Shown: piece after piece, positions 1 to 9,100 of the stretch
Position numbering within the stretch: the first letter of the stretch is position 1
Layout of the letters: each line of letters begins with the position of its first letter
Made by a program: the position numbers and the translations under genes
NCBI RefSeq assembly: GCF_018691265.1
Contig: NW_024881300.1
Location: 1,631,046 to 1,695,045, forward strand
Length of the DNA stretch: 64,000 bases
DNA from: Tyto alba
Lineage: Eukaryota > Chordata > Aves > Strigiformes > Tytonidae
Direction of reading: 5' to 3'
The notes under the pieces: model-generated
Database searches by the model: none
Told to the model about the DNA's origin: nothing
The model's input: only the letters and a program-made list of their open reading frames with translations

Positions 1-213
1 TGGATTTATCCTGGAGGAGGAATCGCGTGGAGCACTGCCTTGCAGGCCGCACACCCACCTGCCAAGGTGCAGCGAGGCTGCTCCGGGCTCAGCTGGGGGC
101 GTGTTGGTGCACTGTGGGGGTTCCTCTGTACCTGCGGGGAAGCTCTGCCCCGGGTGGTTCTTGTGTCCATATGCAACGTGTGTGCTCTAGCATCTGACCG
201 CTGTTGTCCTCAG

Positions 214-2122
214 GTGCTGGAGAAGACCAAGCAAGTCATTGAGAGTCACCCTAACCAACCGCTGGTGATCATGGAAATGGAAAATGGAGCCTCAGCAAAG
301 GTCTGGTCTCTCCTCAACAACCTTCCGTGTGCCTGAGGGGCAGTTGGGTGGTCTCTGTTCGCCCGGGGCGGCGGTGCTGGGTTACAGAGATGTCTCCCTT
401 GCCACCTGCCAGCCCTGAGCGGCGGCTGAGGAAAAGGGGAAGGACCGCTGGGCTATTCTCTACATCCCACCTCCTGGACTAACACGGGGGTGTGCAGGGG
501 GTGGGTGGGGTCTTGACCCCACTCGCTGAGCTTCCAGACCTGGTGGTGGGTAGGGACCCCAACAGAAATCCTGTTGTGTCCCAGGTGAGACTCATCCAGC
601 AGCAGTTGTGTCACTAAAACACAGGCTTAAGGGACTCTCAACAGCGGCTCTGCCAAGCCACTCTGCTCCCCAGCTCCTGGGCCCTGTCTGCTGCAGCAAG
701 GTTCAAATTCTTTTCCGGCTGGGGCTCAAACTGCTCCTTCCCTCCTCCACAAACAAGTTAAGTTTCTTTCCGAGCGCTTTGTGTTGTGAATAAAAATTCC
801 CTTGTGTGCGCTGTGCCGCAGTGCCGAGCCCAGCGAGCGCCCGGCAGCGGGGGCCGATCGTACCCGCAGGTTGAACCACTCGAGTTTTAATGCCCTGTTT
901 AAATTTCCACTCTGGAAGTCTCGGGGTGGTCCTGCTCGCTCTGCAGCTGTGCCAAGGCAGCATCCTCCCCAGCAGAAGGCCACACCGGAGAGCTGCCTGT
1001 TCCCCGTCCAGCTTTGCTCGCTGGAGGCCCCGCTCCTGGAGCTCTGTGTCTATCCGAGCAAAGGATGACGGTCTCCTTGGGGATAACAGAATGCCTGGCA
1101 GTATCCCCCATTTTTCCCACATCCCTGCTGTGTCTGATAACCCTCGAAGCTTCTTCACGCTGCGGTTGAGTCCTCCTGTACTCGCTGCAGAACAGCTTCT
1201 CCCTGCTGCAGAGCATTTTCCCCTCCAACCAGTACGCTCGGGCAAAGGTTCCCTTGCTTTGGGGCTCATTCTGCCAGTTCCTGGAGAACTGGAGGTGGGG
1301 AAATAAAAGCAGCTCCTCGCTCCTGTCTCCTTGCAGCCGTGAGGGGATGTGTATCCCCTGCCAAGGCTTCCGTGCAGCCGGGGCTGTGCAGATCGCCCGG
1401 GTTTGGGAGGGAGGGTGCTGCTGGCCAGTTCAATGCACGTCCAGCTCCCCGAGGTCTCCGCGGGGGCCGGAGTGGCCAGCGCAGGGAAAGTGTGCTGCAA
1501 TGCTTTTGTCCCCCTCCAGGCCCTGAACGAATCCCTGAAGCTCTTCAAGGCTCACTCCCCCCAGACGGCCACCATGCTCTTCACTGTAGATAACGAAGCC
1601 GGCAGAATCACCTGCCTGTGTCAGGTACCCCAGGTAAGGCCCCTGCCTTGCTCTGAGCCTCGGCGGAGGATCTGCAGCCTCATTTGGGGTTGGCAAGAGC
1701 CCCCAACCCTTGTGCTTCGGGTTAGCAGCAGGCTGCAGAGGGGGCTTTGTGCTCTGCAGATGGGAAGGGGCCGGGACTTGCTGCGGTTGCAGGCGTGGGG
1801 GCTGCCCCTGACCTAACTCTTCTGCAGGGTGACAGCGCTTTGTCCTGTTGTGCTGCGCTCCTAGATGCTCTTCCCTCGCTGCTGGGTTGAGGTTAAGCTC
1901 CCTCTTTTTTTTTTTTATGTTTCTTTTCCTGCCCAGGAGACTGCAAATAAGGGCCTGAAGGCCAGCCAGTGGGTGCAGGAGGTGTCGGGCTTGATGGACG
2001 GCAAAGGCGGGGGGAAGGACGTCTCGGCGCAGGCCACGGGCAAGAACGTGGGCTGCCTGCGGGAAGCCCTGCGCCTGGCCACGGACTTTGCCAGGCTCCG
2101 CCTGGGCGAGCTGAAGAACTGA
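214..2122 (+). CDS. AARS1: Alanyl-tRNA synthetase, cytoplasmic (3' end, last three coding exons)
   Basis: The enzyme attaches alanine to tRNA-Ala in the cytosol. Only the C-terminal part is in the window: exons 214-300, 1520-1633 and 1937-2122, all joined in phase 0 with AG/GT boundaries, giving 128 residues and a TGA stop. The translation carries the family's C-terminal (C-Ala) signatures, including [34 protein letters not shown] and [12 protein letters not shown], and it ends LRLGEL-KN. This closely matches vertebrate AARS1, and the AQATG..VGCL segment distinguishes it from the mitochondrial paralogue. The catalytic and editing domains lie upstream of the window. EXOSC6 follows on the same strand about 1.3 kb downstream, the same relative order and orientation as in human. 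Identification is very secure; 1-213 is intron. Confidence 0.97.
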
Positions 2123-2165
2123 CGGGAGCCCCGCTGCTGAGCCGCCGCTTCTCATCTTCCCTCTG

Positions 2166-2171
2166 AATAAA
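2166..2171 (+). terminator. AARS1 polyadenylation signal
   Basis: A canonical AATAAA lies 44 bases after the AARS1 stop codon and is followed by a G/T-rich run (about 2210-2235) suitable as a downstream element. The resulting 3' UTR would be very short. Confidence 0.85.
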
Positions 2172-2239
2172 ACCTGCCTGCCCGCCCTGCTGCTGCCTCG
2201 GCTCTGCTTTGGGGGGGGGTGGGGGGGGTGGGCTGGGCT

Positions 2240-3391
2240 TGACGTGCGGAAAACAGACTCCACAATCTGATAGATTGTAAAGTAGGTATGTTTATTCAGC
2301 GCTGGGCACACAGGGGATTGCTCCTCCGAATGTGTGTGCAACCATGTGGCACCATTGCCTTAGATTTATAGAGCAAATGATTACATATTCATAATATTTC
2401 GCAATACGCCTATACATATGCATCACCTATCCCCGCTTCGTATTAAAAATAGCATTTCCATGATCTCCTCCCAGTTGAGTCTGTGCAGTGAGTTCCTTTG
2501 GTCCTGGGCAGGGGTCGTGAAGGGCTGGGCGGTGGTCGTGGGAGGAAGTATCTCCTCTTCCTCAGTGCTGAACTTTTCACCCCGAATTCCTGCGCAGTCT
2601 CTGTCACCCCCCCTGGACCCGCAGAGCAGGTTTGTGCCGGTTGTGGGGTTAATCTTCGCTTACTCAGGGGTGGAGGAGGCTTTTTACTTAAACAGGAGAT
2701 AGTGGTCGAGCAACACAAACACCTCATACAAGCTAGGCAAACTCTTATCTCGACTATTTCCCTCCTCATCCCCTTCTTGCTATTCCCATATTAACCCTTA
2801 CATCCCCTGTTCCTATCTAGGCCCTGTATCAGTTGCCTTAGATTTATAGAGCAAATGATTACATATTCATAATATTTTGCAATACGCCTATACATATGCA
2901 TCACCTATCCCCACTTCGTATTAAAAATAGCATTTCCATGGTCTCCTCCCAGTTGAGTCTGCGCAGTGAGTTCCTTTGGTCCTGGGCAGGGGTCGTGAAG
3001 GGCTGGGCGGTGGTCGTGGGAGGAAGTATCTCCTCTTCCTCAGTGCTGGACTTTTCACCCCAAATTCCTGCGCAGTCTCTGTCACCTCCTGGACCCGCAG
3101 AGCAGGTTTGTGCCGGTTGTGGGGTAATCTTCACTTACTCAGGGGTGGAGGAGGCTTTTTACTTAAACAGGAGATAGTGGTCCATCAACACAAACATCTT
3201 CACTTACTCAGGGGTGGAGGAGGCTTTTTACTTAAACAGGAGATAGTGGTCGAGCAACACAAACACAGCACTATCTATCTTGTGCAATCTAAGCAAACTC
3301 TTATCTCGACTGTTATTTCCCTCGTCATCCCCTTCTTGCTATTCCCATATTAACCCTTACACCCCCTGTTCCTCTCCAGGCCCTGTATCAG
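2240..3391 (-). mobile_element. LTR-like endogenous retroviral remnant with tandem duplication
   Basis: The segment is AT-rich against GC-rich flanks. Read on the minus strand it has an AATAAA (plus TTTATT at about 2290) beside a block at 2296-2330 that is also found near 25913 in this window, which suggests a common LTR family. Bases 2355-2832 are repeated almost perfectly at 2833-3391. The second copy is longer because it contains its own 69-bp duplication (3127-3195 and 3196-3264). No gag, pol or env coding sequence is visible. It fills most of the AARS1-EXOSC6 spacer and stops 55 bases before the EXOSC6 start codon. The LTR call rests on layout and the shared block, not on a library match. 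Confidence 0.6.
2355..3391. repeat. 478-bp tandem duplication (copy 2 expanded)
   Basis: Copy 1 is 2355-2832 and copy 2 is 2833-3391. Both begin at TTGCCTTAGATTTATAG and end at CCCTGTATCAG. They differ by scattered substitutions and by an extra 69-bp internal unit in copy 2 at 3196-3264. The low divergence points to a recent event. Confidence 0.92.
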
Positions 3392-3430
3392 GCTCCTCCT
3401 CTTCCTCCTCTTCCTCCTCCTCCTCCGCCC
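3391..3430 (+). repeat. CTC/CCT trinucleotide microsatellite
   Basis: An imperfect pyrimidine repeat of CTCCTC and CTTCCTC units sits immediately before the EXOSC6 start codon, within the likely 5' UTR or core promoter. Confidence 0.85.
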
Positions 3431-3445
3431 TCTGCTCGGCCCAGC

Positions 3446-4273
3446 ATGCCGCTGGATCACCGTCGCCTGCGGGGACCGGAGGAGTCGCAGCCGCCGGAGC
3501 TGTGGGCGGGGGCGCTGCCGGAGGAAGAAGAGGATGAAGCTCCGCGGGACCCCTACGCCCTGCGGCCTCTCTTCGCCCGGGCCGGGTTGCTGAGCCAAGC
3601 CGAGGGCTCGGCCTACGTGGAGCTGGGCAGCGGCACCAAGGTGCTCTGTGCCGCCTGGGGCCCGCGGGAAGCGGCCGAGCCCGGCGCGGCCCCGGCGGCG
3701 GGAGGAGGAGGCGGAGGAGGTGGGGGGGGGCGGCTGGTTTGCGAATTCCGCCGGGCCCCTTTCGCCGGGCGCGGGGCTCGGGGGCGGCCGGGCTCGGCGG
3801 CGGAACGGGAAGCGGAACGGGAAGCGGCGGCGGCGTTGAGGGAAGCGCTGGAACCGGCGGTGAGGCTGGCCCGTTACCCGCGGGCCCGCCTGGCCGTCAG
3901 CGCTTTGCTGCTGCAGGACGGCGGCTCCGCGCTGGCCGCCGCCGTCACCGCCGCCTCCGTCGCCTTGGCCGACGCCGGCGTCGAGATGTACGACCTGGCC
4001 GTGGGCTGCGCCCTGTGCCGAGCCCCGGGCCCCGACGGTGCGTGGATGCTTCAGCCCGGGGAACCCGAGGAACGGCGTGCCGTCGCCCGCCTCACCGTAG
4101 CCCTGCTGCCCGCCCTCAACCAGGTGTCGGCGGTGCTGGGCGGCGGGCAGGGCGGCCCGCCCGACGCCTGGGCCCGGGCGCTGCGCCTCGGCCTCGACGG
4201 CTGCCACCGCCTCTACCCGGTCCTGCGGCAGAGCCTGCTGCGGGCCGCCCGCCGCCGCGATGCCACGGCCTGA
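3446..4273 (+). CDS. EXOSC6: Exosome complex component MTR3 (exosome component 6)
   Basis: This is one of the six RNase PH-like subunits forming the ring of the RNA exosome, which processes and degrades RNA in nucleus and cytoplasm. The animal ring is non-catalytic. The intact single exon gives 275 residues (human is about 272, also intronless). The start is supported by the family N-terminus MPxDHRRxRGPEESQPP. Further matches include ARAGLLSQAxGSAY, FRRAPFAG, ALEPAVRL, VSALLLxDGGSALAAA, DAGVEMYDL, TVALLPxLNQV and RLYPVL. A glycine run near residues 91-101 and an ERE/AER-rich stretch make up a low-complexity insert. The coding sequence is extremely GC-rich. A CTCCTC microsatellite (3391-3430) and the LTR-derived segment lie just upstream and may contribute 5' UTR or promoter. 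Confidence 0.97.
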   Translation: MPLDHRRLRGPEESQPPELWAGALPEEEEDEAPRDPYALRPLFARAGLLSQAEGSAYVELGSGTKVLCAAWGPREAAEPGAAPAAGGGGGGGGGGRLVCEFRRAPFAGRGARGRPGSAAEREAEREAAAALREALEPAVRLARYPRARLAVSALLLQDGGSALAAAVTAASVALADAGVEMYDLAVGCALCRAPGPDGAWMLQPGEPEERRAVARLTVALLPALNQVSAVLGGGQGGPPDAWARALRLGLDGCHRLYPVLRQSLLRAARRRDATA

Positions 4274-4822
4274 CCGTGCTGCGCCCCCGGGGGGGGGGAA
4301 TGGATGGGGTCATCTGGAGCTGCCTGGAGGACACCCCACCAAGCCAGCGCTGCAGCAGCCGGAGACACCACGCACACACACCCCCCCATCTCCAGAGCTG
4401 CCCACGCAACCGGCGGCCCGAGAAACCTACCCAAGGAGTCTGCGTCGAGAGCCCCCAAAGCACCCTGGAGCCTGCCCGAGGAGGAGCATCCCCCCACTCC
4501 TGAGTGGGGGGGACGGGACCCAAGCGGCCTCGCACGCTGCCAGAGCACCCCCCCCCCCACCAAAGAACAGCCAGAGCCTTCCTCCGCCACCCCCTGCCCG
4601 AGACCTCCCTCCAAGCAGCTGCCTGCACTGTGGGACCCCCACACCCCACCCCAGGGTGGCCCCAGTGCCGAGACCCTCGCACCCGGCCGCCCCCCCCCCC
4701 CACCATCCCTGGAGGCAGGGGCCAGGCAGCACCGGGCAGGAACCACCGCCTGGCCCAGACTGTTCATCTCTCTTGGACTGCCTGCTCAGGCAGGAGATAG
4801 GTTTTGTTTGGGTTTTTTTAAT

Positions 4823-4828
4823 AATAAA
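4823..4828 (+). terminator. Probable EXOSC6 polyadenylation signal
   Basis: AATAAA lies 550 bases after the EXOSC6 stop and is followed by T-rich sequence. The span 4274-4820 is C-rich and holds no gene I recognise; it is best read as 3' UTR. Between 4830 and about 5060 I see only unremarkable GC-rich spacer. Confidence 0.7.
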
Positions 4829-5879
4829 TCAGGTTTTTCTGGTGAGTCGTTTGCCTGCGCGGCTCTGCTGGGGCCTCTTGCCAGCTGCAGGCAGAGGTGG
4901 AGGGACGCACTCGGGGTGCCCCCTCTCTGCTCCCACTGTCCTTCCTCGAGGGGTGCGGAGGGAGCCGGATGCTGCCCTGGGGTCTGGTTATTCCTGCGGA
5001 TGGAGAGGAGCTGCACTGCACCAGGCTGGTAGGGAATATTCTGGGTAAAGGCGGTGATGAATGCTGACATTGAGAAACACGGCAGAGCCGCCTTCCTCCT
5101 GCCTCGCGGTTGAGTTACAGGGAAGGCAGCATCCTAGAAAGCTCCCAGAGCCTAGGGCTGGGGCAGGCAACACCCAAGATTGGGTACAAAAATTACACGT
5201 GCGCTTCAGATGGTTAAAAACTGCATTGAAGTAAAATACTCAGAGAAAAGAAATACAAATTATTTTTCTTTCCAACACAATACACTCTTTTACCAGAGCA
5301 AATTAGAAATACAGAACAAGTTCCTACCAGTGAGAGAAGGACGACCTAGAAATGAGGGACACCAAACTGAGATGCAATGCTGGGGAGCAGGTGGGGTGCC
5401 CTGCTGACCCCAAACACGATCTGTGGCCAAGGACAGCCCGCGGTGGACCAGCAAGGGAAACCCTTTTGGGAACAGGGGGGACTGGGAGCAGCTGGGTTTG
5501 CGCTGGCCTGTTGCTGGCCCTGCAGCCGGTGTCAGAGCTGGGCTCAGCACCGCTCCTCCATCACAAAATCCCACGGGAGCCCCTCGGAGCTGTCTCAGGG
5601 TGGTCCCTCCTTCCCACGGCATCACAGCGGGATGCTGAGCACCTCCGAGAGCCTTTCTGGGCTGTACCCAACGCCTGCTGAACCAATTCACGGGGTGGGA
5701 AGGGGGGGTTTGAAGCATGGGGGCAGCGAGTGGGCTTGAAGGGCACTGGAGGTCGGGATACGATCTGTGCTGTAGAGGCTGGGAGCCCTGGGGTGCTTTC
5801 GCTGCACCCCACAGCACCCTATGGGTGGGGGGATGCTTGCACGCAAGGCAGCTGGGATTTGGGATGCTCCTTCGGGATA

Positions 5880-5926
5880 CCACCCTTTTTTTTTTTTTTT
5901 TTTTCTTTTTTTTTTCTTTTTTCTGC
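5880..5926. repeat. Poly(T)-rich tract
   Basis: Long T runs, interrupted by single C bases, lie downstream of the minus-strand RALY-like gene. On its strand they form an A-rich tract, possibly an old retrotransposed tail or simple repeat. The rest of 5060-6187 contains no recognisable gene and may be that gene's 3' UTR; I found no clear AATAAA on the minus strand there. Confidence 0.6.
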
Positions 5927-6187
5927 TCCTCCCCTCCCTCCCCCAGCCACGTCTGCTCATCCCTAGGTCTGAAACAGGAGGAAAAAGAAAACAAGCGCAC
6001 TGGAACACAAAGACTTCTCTCGCCACGGGTGGCCGGTGTCTCCCGGGGGGTGGGACGCGGGGCTGCCGGCGGCAGGGGATGGCCGTGCCGAGAGCGGGCG
6101 CCTCGCGTCCTGCGTGGCACTAGCTGGAAGCCTCAAAAGAAATACGAACACAAGACGGGAAGGGCTGGCCACGGCACCCCAGTCTGT

Positions 6188-9100
6188 CTACTGGCTCCCT
6201 TCAGGGTCCGACATGTGGTTTTTCACCTGCAAGGAGAAGCGCACGGAGCGGCCGTCCTCTGATGTGTCGGGGCAGCAGGATCAAACCCAGCGCCCTGCCC
6301 GGCACAGGGACCCTGGGGGTCCTGCCCCCCAGCTGGGGGATGCAGGTGCGGGAGCAACAGCAGCTTCGATAAAAAGGTATTTCTACTCCGAGGGGGTTTT
6401 TCACAAGGGTTTGCTGCGGGGTGATCGGGGCTGTCGCGGAGGCGCGGGCAGTTGGCACGCAGCCGGGATGTCTCAGGGGACCCTGATGGATAATCTCTGC
6501 TCTGGGCATCCCCCACCAGGACGCACCCAGGCCGCAAGCGGGGATGAATTTTAGGAAAGCAGAGAGCCCGGCACGGGATCTGACCCTCCTCTTACCGTCT
6601 CCTCCGTGTCTGTGCTCTCCTCGGCGCTGTCGATGTTGCGCAGGTCGCTGTGCCCGTCAGCTCCCGTCCCCTCCTTCCCCCGGGGCTCCCGTGACCCCTC
6701 TCCTGCTGGGGACGGCGACTCTGCTCCTGTCTCTACCCTCTTCTTCTCGCTCTCCTTGGACCCTGCGGGGACAGAGCCAGCAGAAATTTGGGGTACCCGT
6801 GCAAACATCAGCCCCGTCCTCGCAGGGTCCGCTTGTGCCGAAGGGCCAGACTCTGCCCTGCCAGCCTGGGGAGGGGGGAGGACGCGGGGGATGCCCAGCT
6901 CCCTCCTGGGCAGGCGGGAAGGGATCCAACACCTGGCTCGGGGGCCAGGCTCGCGTGCACCCCCAGGCTGTGGGTGTCAGAGGGTCTACGGCCCAGCCCC
7001 TCACCCGCCAGCCGCTCTCTCCTCTGGTCCATGCGGTCCAGGCTCTCCAGCAGACTGTCCACCTGCGCCTTGATCTGGCTCAGCTCGCCCTTGATGGAGT
7101 GCAGCTCTTCGGCCCGCACTGCGGGGAGACGAGCTGTTAGGATCCCACCCTGCCCTACAGCCTGCCCGGAGCCGGGGCGGTGGCGGTGGCGGGGGGAACA
7201 CGCCAGAGCATCCTCCCCTCCAGGCATCCTCAGGGGACAAGGACGGGTCCAGGGGACAGCCACCAGCCCAGCGCAGTCCAGGCTGAGCTGGGGACTCGCA
7301 GAAACAGGGTCAGCACCGAGCGGGACCTGCAGGCACCGGCACTGCTCAAATGCGAGGGCTGAGCCTCTTCTTCCTCCCAGCCCCATCACACTCACACTTC
7401 GTCCGTCCCGCTGTGGAGCTGGTGCTGCTCCTCGCCCCGGGCTGGGGGCTCAGGCTGCTTTTGCCTCCTGCCCCCACGTGAGTCCGTCTGGCCTTGACTG
7501 GGATGCGGTTAATGAGGGGGGGGATCTTCTGGTATTCGTACACCCTGCAAGGGCACAAGAGCGCGGCGGCGTGAGCGCAACCTCGGAGGTGCAGCTGCAG
7601 CCCCTGCCAGCCGAGAGAGCGTCTCCCAGGGTCCCTCTGCCATGAGGGACCCCCAGCTTGGGCATTGCCCGGCCCACACACTGCCCCTGCTCTGTGAACC
7701 CCAGCCCCAAGGCCCCCCCAGCCTGGGGAAGCTGCGGCATACGTGCCCCTCGAAGGGGGGCAACGCCACCGAGGTTCCCCCTGAGGGGATGGATGCCCAG
7801 GGACACCCCGCTTTCTGCCTTCGGCACGGGCGTGCTCAGCCCACCCCGCTCCCAGATTGTTGCGCTCACCGGTACGGGAAGTCATCCCTATAGAGATCGT
7901 AGTCCAGCTCGCAGTTACTGCTGCAGGAGGGGGAGAGAAGAGAACAAGTCACCCTCCTCTGCAGGGCCAGGGATGCTGGGGAGCAGCCGCAGCCGGGCTG
8001 AGCAGCGCGCCCACCCAGTCTCCATCCCCAGCCCTGGGGAGCGGGGAGGCATCCTGGGGGGGGTACCACGCAAGCTGCCCGGGCTGCAGCACGCCCGGGG
8101 AAGGTGGCTGGGCCCTGGCCGGGGGTTGCCCTGAAGCCAAGCAAGGGCGTGGAAGGGGATGGAGGGAACCCACGGGGCAGCACCATCAGGCTCTGCTCTC
8201 AGGAAGCCGCATTTAGAGCGCCCTGATGTTAAATTTCATGGTCCCTGGCTCCGCGCGCAAGCTGCTGGCTTGCTCGCCTCCAAATTAAGAAGCGATCTGT
8301 CAACGGATCGCCTCCAATGCGGGCAGCCGACGTGCCGGTAATAAATCATGCGCTGTGGACCAGGAGCAGGAGGGGAGGAGGAGGAGGAGGCAAGATGCTG
8401 AAGCTCATTTTGCTGCTTCAGCTCTTGCAGAGTCAGAGAGCGTAGGATTAAGCCTAACCCGAGGGGGAGACAAAGCCGTGCTGGGAGCAGGGAGCCTTCC
8501 CCAACCTCGCTGCCAGGATTGGGGGGACAAGGACAAGGTCCCCCAGGGCTTCAGATTTTGCTGCAGATGAGCCTGTCACCGCAGGACCGATGCTGGAGCT
8601 CGGGGAGAGCTGGAGGTCTGCTGGGAGGGGGGGGTGGCTAATGGGCAACCTGGGCTGTCCTGCCTGGGGCACCAAGCCTGAGCCAGGCTTGCCCAGCCCA
8701 GAAGGCAGCTTGGAGCCCATCACGGGGCAAAGGCACCTCCAGCCCTGCCTTCTTCAAGAATAATACGCTTGGGGTGCAGCCCGCAAGGGACAGCCCTCCT
8801 GGTAAGGGTGAGCTGGCAGCCCCAGGGTGCCAGGGACCTGCCTGCTCCTGTTCTTTACAGCTGGGGATATTTTGGGAGGTTTTAGTCTAGCCTTGCTGCC
8901 TTCCAAGTTTTCATGGCTGTGACGGGGACAGCGAGTCCTTCACATCCCCCCATACCTCCCGCCTGTCACCCTGGGAGGAAGGTCACAACCTGCCTTGGGG
9001 AAGAGGGCAACGGGCAGCCAGAGAGGAGTCCCAACCCACGCACGGGGCACAGGGAAGGTGCCAGCTCCACTGCCCAGAGCCAGTGCTGAGAGGGACGGGG

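Noticed and set aside
703..2341. Long minus-strand open frames (281 and 303 codons) across the AARS1 introns and exons
   Set aside because: They are antisense to confirmed AARS1 exons, have no domain resemblance and arise from GC-rich composition.
3350..4207. 285-codon minus-strand frame opposite EXOSC6
   Set aside because: It is the antisense shadow of a GC-rich, well-conserved coding exon.
4260..5048. Proline-rich plus-strand frames (242-262 codons) after EXOSC6
   Set aside because: C-rich 3' UTR sequence with low-complexity translation; an AATAAA lies inside the span.
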